A stretch of DNA of 5,108 nucleotides, from assembly GCA_947037995.1 (NCBI GenBank), contig CAMQUV010000106.1, positions 1 through 5,108 on the forward strand. The letters run 5' to 3'. This document shows positions 1-5,108 of this stretch, one piece after another (the first letter of the stretch is position 1; every line of letters begins with the position of its first letter). This DNA comes from an uncultured Rikenellaceae bacterium (GTDB lineage: Bacteria; Bacteroidota; Bacteroidia; Bacteroidales; Rikenellaceae). Below the pieces are notes generated by a model. The model was not told the origin of the DNA and did not search any database. It saw nothing but the letters and a program-made list of their open reading frames with translations. Made by a program: the position numbers and the translations under genes.

Positions 1-47
1 CTACACTATAGCCTACACTCTTTCCCTACACGACGCTCTTCCGATCT
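1..47 (+). other. Illumina P5 adapter (sequencing artefact, not genomic)
   Basis: Positions 15-47 are an exact match to the 33-base Illumina TruSeq read-1 adapter, ending in GCTCTTCCGATCT. Positions 7-14 read TATAGCCT, which I recognise as the i5 index D501, and positions 1-6 (CTACAC) are the end of the P5 flow-cell sequence that precedes the index. The order P5 tail, index, read-1 primer is that of an intact dual-index adapter, so the genomic insert starts at 48. Read on the minus strand, the segment encodes the artefact peptide IGRASCRERV followed by a TAG made from the index/adapter junction (13-15). It should be trimmed, and nothing biological should be inferred from it. Confidence 0.98.
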
Positions 48-624
48 TGTAGAGGAAGATATCGTCCGATAGTGCGTATAGCTGCTGTGTGGTTTCGTCC
101 CCAGAAAGTTTAGCAACACTGTATCTGGTTCCTCGCGTAAGTGAGCGGATTCCTTTGTATTGTTGTGATATAGAGTCAGTTGTGTTGGTCGAGCCCGTAG
201 CAATAAGGAGGTCTATATCGAATCGGTCAATCTTTTCGACTATATCTATATCGAATTCGGGTAGGTTAGCCACAATAAATTCGACTAGGACTTGGTCTTT
301 GGACGAAGGTTTGATTGTGACGCTATGTCCGACAACAAGAGCTGCGATAAGGTCGGCAAAGCAGACGAGAGGTATGTTTCCGGCGGCAATAATCCCGACT
401 CTACGTGGTTGAAAGTCAGGAGGTAGGGTATAGTGATTGAGCCAATTACGTATTGCCTTTTCATCAAGAAACTGTGTTGCAATCGCGTTCGTAGCTCGTT
501 GAATCATCTCGGGAGTAAACCAGGGATTTTGTTCAAAGGCAATAGCTGAGACTTTATGAAAATCTGGGCTTAGCAGTGCATTTTTGAGTTTCAGTAGCGA
601 TTCTATACCGTGCGGTTTAATCAT
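48..624 (-). CDS. Acyl-CoA reductase, LuxC-like, truncated at its 3' end by adapter
   Basis: This is the N-terminal 192 residues of a LuxC-like acyl-CoA reductase of the aldehyde-dehydrogenase-like fold. The family reduces fatty acyl-CoA (or an acyl-enzyme) to aldehyde with NAD(P)H. The visible signature is the nucleotide-binding stretch at residues 77-113: VGIIAAGNIPLVCF, then GHSVTIKPSSKD. A second conserved stretch, LLIATGSTNTT, lies at about 139-149, and TRGTRYSVAKL at about 163-173. Bacteroidales homologues are, from memory, about 340-350 residues, so roughly the C-terminal 45% is missing. The catalytic cysteine region, usually GLGCR-like and just after the DIFLY segment, lies beyond the break. 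The ATG at 624 follows the xseB stop by 5 bases, suggesting co-transcription with xseA-xseB. The codon at 46-48 is hybrid, and every residue after Y192 comes from adapter. The truncation is an assembly artefact, not evidence of a pseudogene. The physiological substrate is unknown. Confidence 0.85.
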
Positions 625-629
625 AATAG

Positions 630-839
630 CTATTTTTCGGCAATAATTTGGTCGAGTTCTTTTTGAGTTTTAAGGATTTTGCCCTTGCAGTGTGTAACCA
701 GTAGGTTTGCACGCTTCACTTTATCGCTGAGGTGGTCTATGTCGAGCGTTTCGGCATTGAGTTCCTCGAGGATAGTTTGCAGCTCTTCCAGAGCTTCGTT
801 ATAGCTGATTGTTAGTGTGTTAGGTGTTTTTGTTGCCAT
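630..839 (-). CDS. xseB: Exodeoxyribonuclease VII small subunit
   Basis: XseB is the small subunit of exonuclease VII, a cytoplasmic enzyme that degrades single-stranded DNA from both ends to short oligonucleotides; several small subunits bind each large subunit. The 69-residue protein has the family's usual length and pattern: SYNEALEELQTILEELN at about 12-28, an acidic helix-turn region (LDIDHLSDKVKRA), and a second helix with the typical cysteine in THCKGKIL at about 49-56. It is predicted to be almost entirely helical with no signal peptide. Its ATG overlaps the xseA stop by one base as TAATG (841-837), which favours translational coupling and fixed subunit stoichiometry. The stop is followed 5 bases later by the acyl-CoA reductase start. 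The identification rests on sequence pattern plus the adjacent xseA and is secure. Confidence 0.95.
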   Translation of the reverse strand: MATKTPNTLTISYNEALEELQTILEELNAETLDIDHLSDKVKRANLLVTHCKGKILKTQKELDQIIAEK

Positions 840-2152
840 TATTTTATATTGTTTACCGTTGCTGTAATTTGTTTTTTGCTAAGTGTGATTTCGATGTTGT
901 CTCCCTCTTTTAGGTTAGCGCAGTTTTTTACGATTTTGCCATTGCTTTTGACCATCGCAAACCCGCGTTTTAGTATGCCTTCTGTGTTGTGGAGTTTTAG
1001 TAGTTCTTCGATATGGGTTATTTTGGTATATTGTTTCTCTAGTCTATTGTTTGCAATTGACATCGCATTTTGCTGGGAAATGTTAACTCTGACGAGGGCT
1101 TTTTCGAGTATATTTTTGGCGTTATTTTTCAGAGTTGAGTGACGCATTTCTAGCGTGAGTAGTTCTTGCGAAACTGTGGCCTGCGAATTTTTATAAATAG
1201 CTGATTGTAGGTTATTTATGGTGTTAGTCGTACGGCTAATAATGAGTGAAGATTGCGCTACAATACTTTGTTGCGTGGAGCAGATTTGGCCATAAAAATT
1301 TGCGGCTCTATCTATGACCCAAGCAGCCACAGCAGTAGGAGTTTTGTGGGCCGTATGCGCCACCAAATCGGCAATAGATTCATCTCTTTCGTGCCCAATT
1401 CCCGTTATTACAGGCAGTGGCATTTGCGTTATATAGCTACATATATTGTATGAATCGAACCATTGGAGGTCATTTTTCGAGCCTCCACCGCGTATAATAA
1501 CGATAGCGTCGAATTCGTTTTCTCTTCGAGCGATTTCCACAAGCGCCGAGCAGACTGTCCTGTCGGTCTCTTTGCCTTGCATTGAGGCGTTGAATAGTTC
1601 GAGTGCGAATTTGTATGGTGAGCCTTCTATTTGTTTGAAAAAATCACCGCACCCAGCTGCATTTTCGGCACTCACAATTGCCAGCCTCTGTGGTATTAGC
1701 GGCATATACGTCTCGCGATTCATATCGTAAATCCCTTCGTTTTGTAGCTGTGCAATAGTTTGTTTGCGCAACATTTCGCTCTCGCCGAGGGTGTAATTGC
1801 TATCTATATCAATGATTTCGAGCGAAAGGGAGTACTGCGCGCTGAATTTGACATTACAGGCGAACAGTATTTTGATGCCCGATTGTAGCTCTGCGCCAGT
1901 TTCGGTGCGGAACTTTTCGGAGAGTTTGCGATACATATTCCCCCAAATCATACCTCTAAAACTAGCTTGAACAAAGTCGTTGAGCGAACTTTTCTCGACA
2001 AGTTCCAAGTAGCAGTGTCCCGAATTTCGGTTGACCGTAATGCTTTGGATTTCACCGACCACCCACACACTCTTTAGATGAGCCTCGGTCAATGTGTCGT
2101 CTATTATGTTGGCTAGACTGCGAAGTGTTAGATATTGGTTGTTGTTCTCCAT
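839..2152 (-). CDS. xseA: Exodeoxyribonuclease VII large subunit
   Basis: XseA is the catalytic subunit of exonuclease VII, which removes single-stranded DNA in repair and recombination. From the start chosen here the protein is 437 residues, close to the 456 of E. coli XseA as I recall it. An N-terminal OB-fold ssDNA-binding domain spans about 1-100 (WVVGEIQSI at 30-38, SGHCYLEL at about 44-51). The catalytic domain begins near PQRLAIVSAENAAGCGDF (about 154-171) and carries the hallmark RGGGSKNDL at 221-229, GIGHERDES at 251-259 and KTPTAVAAW at 270-278. A coiled-coil-like helical region follows (about 300-390), then the family's C-terminal segment ILKRGFAMV...GD. The ATG at 2152 was preferred over an in-frame ATG at 2215. 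The 21 extra residues (FFFTKFANPNQTN...) do not look like the family, and the longer start would lie upstream of the putative -7 box at 2191-2198. The gene overlaps xseB by one base. Confidence 0.95.
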   Translation of the reverse strand: MENNNQYLTLRSLANIIDDTLTEAHLKSVWVVGEIQSITVNRNSGHCYLELVEKSSLNDFVQASFRGMIWGNMYRKLSEKFRTETGAELQSGIKILFACNVKFSAQYSLSLEIIDIDSNYTLGESEMLRKQTIAQLQNEGIYDMNRETYMPLIPQRLAIVSAENAAGCGDFFKQIEGSPYKFALELFNASMQGKETDRTVCSALVEIARRENEFDAIVIIRGGGSKNDLQWFDSYNICSYITQMPLPVITGIGHERDESIADLVAHTAHKTPTAVAAWVIDRAANFYGQICSTQQSIVAQSSLIISRTTNTINNLQSAIYKNSQATVSQELLTLEMRHSTLKNNAKNILEKALVRVNISQQNAMSIANNRLEKQYTKITHIEELLKLHNTEGILKRGFAMVKSNGKIVKNCANLKEGDNIEITLSKKQITATVNNIK

Positions 2153-2190
2153 TATTTGTTTTGGGAATTTGTTTGTCTGGTTGGGGTTTG

Positions 2191-2198
2191 CAAATTTA
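2191..2198 (-). promoter_or_regulatory. Putative Bacteroidota -7 promoter box for xseA-xseB-acyl-CoA reductase
   Basis: The minus strand reads TAAATTTG, matching the Bacteroidota -7 consensus TAnnTTTG. Initiation would fall near 2183-2186, giving a leader of about 30 bases before the xseA ATG at 2152. The -33 element is poor: at the expected 19-21 base spacing there is no TTG. The nearest TTTTTG (2218-2213) is only 14 bases upstream. The A/T-rich setting makes a chance match possible. The main support is its position just upstream of the preferred xseA start. Confidence 0.4.
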
Positions 2199-2213
2199 GT
2201 GAAAAAAAATAGC

Positions 2214-2225
2214 AAAAACGTTTTT
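2214..2225. repeat. 12-base perfect palindrome in the divergent intergenic region
   Basis: AAAAACGTTTTT is its own reverse complement. It sits where the -33 region of the leftward promoter would be expected, about 16 bases upstream of the -7 box at 2191-2198, a position from which a bound repressor could block transcription. Because it consists mostly of an A run meeting a T run, it could also be a chance product of A/T-rich DNA. No transcription-factor family is assigned. Confidence 0.35.
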
Positions 2226-2341
2226 TTCGTGTGAAGTTTTGCACAATCAGAGCAAGCGCAATTTTGGGAATGTTCAGAATGGAATTTCAGTGGCCTTTAT
2301 TTAGCCTAAAAGGGAGTTTTACCTCTTTTTTAACACATAAA

Positions 2342-2372
2342 CTTGCATATGTCATTATAATTTGTAACTTTG
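2342..2372 (+). promoter_or_regulatory. Bacteroidota-type promoter for the aminotransferase/CoA-transferase operon
   Basis: CTTG at 2342-2345 (-33 consensus TTTG/TTG) and TAACTTTG at 2365-2372 (-7 consensus TAnnTTTG) are separated by 19 bases, within the spacing known for the Bacteroides primary sigma factor. Initiation would be near 2378-2382, leaving about 20-25 bases of A-rich leader before the ATG at 2403. An in-frame TTG at 2370 lies inside the -7 box and so would not be transcribed, which settles the start of the downstream gene. Confidence 0.75.
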
Positions 2373-2402
2373 TATACCCCCTTAACTGAAAAAATAAAAC
2401 TT

Positions 2403-3722
2403 ATGAACTGTCAATTTCCTATTGAGCGTGGCGTTTTGGATAGCGTGCTGCTCGAAAAATCAATTTCTAATCTAGATAACGCCTCTATACGTGATATTGT
2501 TGACATAGCTGACCAGATGCAAGATATTTCTGGCGTAGATTTCATACGTATGGAAATCGGTTCGCCCGGTCTACCGTCGCCCGAAATTGGTGTCAAAGCA
2601 CAACAAGATGCTCTTGCCAAAGGAGTTTCGATGCAATACGCTTCGGTGCACAGCATACCGCAACTAAAACAAGAAGCCTCGAGATTTATCCGCTCATTTG
2701 TAGGTATTGACGTTCCTCCATCATCTTGCGTTACCAGCGTTGGGTCGATGCAGGGCGGGATGGTCTCTATTATTGCGGCAATGCAAGCCAAACCTAACCC
2801 CGGGACTATTCTCTTTATTGACCCCGGATTTGCTGTCCAAAAACTACAATGCAGTGTGCTAGGATATAACTATGTGTCGTTTGATGTCTATCAGCACAGA
2901 GCCAATAAACTTGAAGCCAAACTGAGGCAACTTATTGTCGAAAATGACGTTCGTGCTATCCTATACTCGAACCCCAATAACCCCACCTGGATGTGTCTTA
3001 CCGAACAAGAACTCAAAGTGATTGGGACGGTGGCAACAGAACTTGACGTGCTAGTTATTGAAGACCTTGCCTATTTCTGTATGGATTTCAGACTCAAACT
3101 TGGCACACCAATGGAACAACCATATCAACCTACTGTGGCCAGATATACTGATAACTATGTTATGCATATCTCTGCCTCAAAAACATTTAGCTATGCAGGT
3201 GAACGAATCTCGCTCGCCGTTATATCACCCAAACTTTATAATAAAGAGGTTGAAAATTACAGGCATATCTATAATAATACCAAATTTGGGACAGTCTATA
3301 TAAATGGAATACTCTATGCGTTATCCTCAGGATGCTCACACTCAGCTCAATACGCTCTGTGGGCTATGTTTAAAGCCGCTAATGACAAAATGCTGGACTT
3401 TAGACAAAATATTCTTGAATACGGCGAGAGAGCAAGGAAACTGAAAAAAATATTCCTCGCTCACGGATTCTATATACCTTATGAGTTTGATGGAGATAAT
3501 CAAATTGCTGATGGATTTTTCTTTACACTCAATTATGGCGATATGAACTCACACCAACTTCTATATAACCTCCTCAGACACGGAGTTAGCGCAGTTACAC
3601 TGCTCTCAACAGGTGCCGAACTCTCGGGTATTCGCGCCTGTACGGCGATGACACCCGATAATATGATTGACAAACTTAACGATAGATTGGCTCTCTTTAC
3701 TAAAGAATTTCCCTTGAAATAA
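2403..3722 (+). CDS. PLP-dependent aminotransferase, class I/II (fold type I)
   Basis: This 439-residue pyridoxal-phosphate enzyme should transfer an amino group between an amino acid and a 2-oxo acid in the cytoplasm. Visible motifs, in order, are: VGSMQG at 113-118 (PLP phosphate region); YSNPNNPTW at 188-196 (SNPxNPTG-like, with W in place of the usual G); EDLAYF at 220-225 (the usual Asp/Tyr cofactor contacts); ISASKTFSYAGERI at 256-269, with K260 the expected Schiff-base lysine and R268 the phosphate-binding arginine; and GIRACTA at 409-415, where R411 is the likely substrate-carboxylate arginine. From memory it closely resembles an uncharacterised aminotransferase family common in Bacteroidales. 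The ATG at 2403 is chosen over the in-frame TTG at 2370 because that codon overlaps the promoter -7 box. The leader is A-rich with no Shine-Dalgarno sequence. The CoA-transferase gene follows after 33 bases with no terminator between them. Substrate specificity cannot be read from the sequence. Confidence 0.93.
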   Translation: MNCQFPIERGVLDSVLLEKSISNLDNASIRDIVDIADQMQDISGVDFIRMEIGSPGLPSPEIGVKAQQDALAKGVSMQYASVHSIPQLKQEASRFIRSFVGIDVPPSSCVTSVGSMQGGMVSIIAAMQAKPNPGTILFIDPGFAVQKLQCSVLGYNYVSFDVYQHRANKLEAKLRQLIVENDVRAILYSNPNNPTWMCLTEQELKVIGTVATELDVLVIEDLAYFCMDFRLKLGTPMEQPYQPTVARYTDNYVMHISASKTFSYAGERISLAVISPKLYNKEVENYRHIYNNTKFGTVYINGILYALSSGCSHSAQYALWAMFKAANDKMLDFRQNILEYGERARKLKKIFLAHGFYIPYEFDGDNQIADGFFFTLNYGDMNSHQLLYNLLRHGVSAVTLLSTGAELSGIRACTAMTPDNMIDKLNDRLALFTKEFPLK

Positions 3723-3755
3723 TATTTAACCCCACAACATTATATACATCTAATT

Positions 3756-5039
3756 ATGAAATTTACTACCGCTTTCGACGCCCTGAAACTTGTGAAATCA
3801 GGCGATAATATCTTCCATCAAGGCTCCTCCGCAACTCCTATTACACTGCTCAACGCACTTGCCGAACACGCACCCAGACTCAAAGGTGTTAATATATATT
3901 CGGCCTTTGCAATCTCGCCCACTGTTGCGAAATATGCCCACGAGAGTGTCGCTGATAGCTTTAATGTGAAAAGTTTTTTTGTTTGTCCTGCGGTGCGAGA
4001 TAATGTAAATAACCTCTCGGGCGACTATATACCATCTATGCTCGGAGATATACCTAACTTCTTTCGTAGTAAACTTATTACACTTGATGTCGCAATTATT
4101 AACGTATCTCCTCCTAATGAAAAAGGATTCTGCTCGATGGGCTCGTCTGTTGATATAAGTGCTTCAGCTGTGGAAATGGCAACTATTGTCATAGCGCAAA
4201 TAAATCAACAACAACCATTTACTTTTGGTGACTCGGTTGTGCATAGCTCGAAATTTGCTGCAGCAGTACTTGTAGATGAGCCACTCTCAGAGGTACCTTA
4301 CGCCGTGCCTACGAAACTAGATATTGCAATCGCTCGAAATGTTGCGGATTATATTCACGACGGAGCAACACTGCAAGTGGGGGTCGGTGCACTTCCTAAT
4401 GCTGTGCTTTCGGCCCTGAAAGATAGAAAACACCTTGGAATTCATACTGAGGCGATTACAGAAGGAATGCTCGAACTCATAAATTGTGGAGCCGTTGATA
4501 ACTCACTCAAAACTATTCATCCAGGAATTACCCTTGCTACACTGTCTGTTGGCTCGAGGAAACTATATGATTATATGCACAATAATCAAGATGTGTTGAT
4601 GAAAGATGTTGCATATACAAACGACCCATTCAAAATTGCTCAAAACCCTAATGTAGTGGCGATTAATTCGGCTATTGAAGTTGATATATCGGGACAAGTC
4701 GTTGCTGATTCTATTGGTGGCAGAGTCTATTCTGGCGTTGGTGGGCAGCACGATTTTATGTATGGAGGGAATTTGTGCCCCACGGGTAAAACTTTCATTG
4801 CTATGAGCGCCTCAACTAATAAGGGTGCTTCTAAGATTGTGCATACGCTTACGCCTGCTGGTGGGGTGGTGACACCTCGTGCTATGATGCAATATGTTGC
4901 TACCGAACACGGAGTCGCGGAGCTGCGTGGCAAAACCCTGGTTGAAAGAGCACGTGCACTTATTTTAATTGCTGACCCAGCTGCTCGCGAAGAGCTCGAA
5001 AGAGTAGCGCGAGAACGATATGGGAAATCTTGGAAATAA
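3756..5039 (+). CDS. Acetyl-CoA hydrolase/CoA-transferase family protein (4-hydroxybutyrate or acetate CoA-transferase type)
   Basis: This 427-residue protein belongs to the family of 4-hydroxybutyrate CoA-transferase, succinyl-CoA:acetate CoA-transferase and acetyl-CoA hydrolase. These enzymes move CoA between carboxylic acids through a glutamyl-CoA intermediate. The N-terminal domain spans about 1-180, with VSPPNEKGFCSMGSSVD at 117-133. The second domain carries VGVGALPNAV at 208-217 and LGIHTEAITEG at 227-237, where E232 is the expected catalytic glutamate. CoA-contact motifs follow: YSGVGGQHDF at 325-334, and GGVVTPR at 369-375 leading into YVATEHGVAELRGKTL at 380-395. The length is normal for the family and no key residue is obviously missing. 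The start at 3756 lies 33 bases after the aminotransferase stop with no promoter-like box between, so one transcript is likely. Donor and acceptor are unknown. The aminotransferase neighbour fits amino-acid fermentation, but acetate/succinate exchange is equally possible. Confidence 0.9.
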   Translation: MKFTTAFDALKLVKSGDNIFHQGSSATPITLLNALAEHAPRLKGVNIYSAFAISPTVAKYAHESVADSFNVKSFFVCPAVRDNVNNLSGDYIPSMLGDIPNFFRSKLITLDVAIINVSPPNEKGFCSMGSSVDISASAVEMATIVIAQINQQQPFTFGDSVVHSSKFAAAVLVDEPLSEVPYAVPTKLDIAIARNVADYIHDGATLQVGVGALPNAVLSALKDRKHLGIHTEAITEGMLELINCGAVDNSLKTIHPGITLATLSVGSRKLYDYMHNNQDVLMKDVAYTNDPFKIAQNPNVVAINSAIEVDISGQVVADSIGGRVYSGVGGQHDFMYGGNLCPTGKTFIAMSASTNKGASKIVHTLTPAGGVVTPRAMMQYVATEHGVAELRGKTLVERARALILIADPAAREELERVARERYGKSWK

Positions 5040-5055
5040 ACGCAAAATACCTATA

Positions 5056-5108
5056 ATGGAAAAGGTACAATACTATGGTCTTGGCATATATGGGTACTAC
5101 CCGGTGGC
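5056..5108 (+). CDS. Start of an unidentified gene, truncated by the end of the window
   Basis: An ATG 16 bases after the CoA-transferase stop opens a frame that stays open to the end, reading MEKVQYYGLGIYGYYPV. The A/T-rich bases before it (AAAATACCTATA) resemble the leaders of the two genes upstream, and no terminator intervenes, so it is probably the third gene of the operon. About 17 residues, rich in Tyr and Gly, are too few to identify a family. An open frame of 53 bases could also arise by chance. Confidence 0.5.
   Translation, partial: MEKVQYYGLGIYGYYPV

Larger units (their letters stand above)
2153..2402. promoter_or_regulatory. Divergent intergenic region between xseA and the aminotransferase operon
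   Basis: These 250 bases separate the two divergent operons and hold no credible gene. They are A/T-rich, with homopolymer runs at 2202-2209 (A) and 2221-2227 (T). They contain a rightward promoter (2342-2372) and a weaker leftward -7 box (2191-2198). A perfect 12-base palindrome, AAAAACGTTTTT, lies at 2214-2225. The stretch 2230-2300 shows nothing recognisable. A shared regulator could act here, but no known operator motif is identified. Confidence 0.7.

Noticed and set aside
6..203. Minus-strand 65-residue frame ending in SEERRVGKECR
   Set aside because: It is an out-of-frame shadow of the acyl-CoA reductase gene, ending in adapter sequence translated in another register.
213..256. 11-base direct repeat CTATATCGAAT at 213-223 and 246-256
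   Set aside because: It lies within the acyl-CoA reductase and simply encodes the peptide FDID twice; it is not a mobile or regulatory repeat.
849..1730. Open frames on the plus strand within xseA, including a hydrophobic one at 849-1142
   Set aside because: They are antisense to a clearly recognisable xseA and show no family features or start context.
2153..2215. Longer xseA start at 2215, adding 21 residues
   Set aside because: The added residues do not resemble the family N-terminus, and the region contains the putative -7 box at 2191-2198.
2308..2329. Possible terminator hairpin, AAAAGGG pairing with CTCTTTT and followed by T residues
   Set aside because: The stem is only 7 pairs, mostly A-U with one G-U, and it lies upstream of a promoter between divergent genes, where no transcript needs to end.
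2370..2402. Longer aminotransferase start at the TTG at 2370
   Set aside because: The codon overlaps the -7 promoter box, and the ATG at 2403 gives a normal leader and a normal protein length.
4563..4933. Short minus-strand frames within the CoA-transferase gene
   Set aside because: They are antisense shadows of a conserved coding region and have no independent support.
48..5108. CRISPR array, tRNA or rRNA gene, insertion sequence, phage or defence genes
   Set aside because: I saw no spaced direct repeats, cloverleaf-like sequence, transposase motif or defence-system domain. The window is ordinary housekeeping and metabolic gene content.

Overview
This window looks like a short contig from a member of the Bacteroidota, most likely the order Bacteroidales. 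The evidence is: promoter-like boxes of the Bacteroidota type (TAnnTTTG); gene starts behind A/T-rich leaders without clear Shine-Dalgarno sequences; and close resemblance, from memory, of the proteins to Bacteroidales versions (LuxC-like acyl-CoA reductase, exonuclease VII subunits, a PLP aminotransferase). No genus can be named from this sequence.

Layout. Bases 1-47 are not genomic. They are the end of an Illumina P5 adapter, including an 8-base i5 index and the complete read-1 primer site. The adapter cuts off the acyl-CoA reductase gene at 48-624 (minus strand) and adds an artefactual C-terminal peptide. A compact minus-strand operon runs leftward from about 2190: xseA (839-2152), xseB (630-839, TAATG overlap with xseA), then the acyl-CoA reductase (start 5 bases after xseB). 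A divergent intergenic region (2153-2402) holds a good Bacteroidota-type promoter facing right and a weaker one facing left. To the right, a class I/II aminotransferase (2403-3722) and an acetyl-CoA hydrolase/CoA-transferase family protein (3756-5039) form a plus-strand operon, followed after 16 bases by the first 17-18 codons of an unidentified gene that runs off the end.

How the genes fit together. XseA and XseB are the two subunits of exonuclease VII, a single-strand-specific DNase used in repair. The acyl-CoA reductase is probably only co-transcribed with them. The aminotransferase and CoA-transferase would suit a short amino-acid or organic-acid fermentation route (amino acid to 2-oxo acid, and acyl-CoA to acid exchange), but their substrates cannot be read from the sequence.

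No new biological system is evident. Two observations stand out. One is the adapter contamination. The other is the complete absence, in about 5.06 kb of genomic sequence, of the palindromes GATC and CATG, although the related words GATG/CATC and TCGA are each common (about 30 each by eye). This suggests genome-wide avoidance of two restriction sites. There is no tRNA, rRNA, CRISPR array, insertion sequence or recognisable riboswitch.
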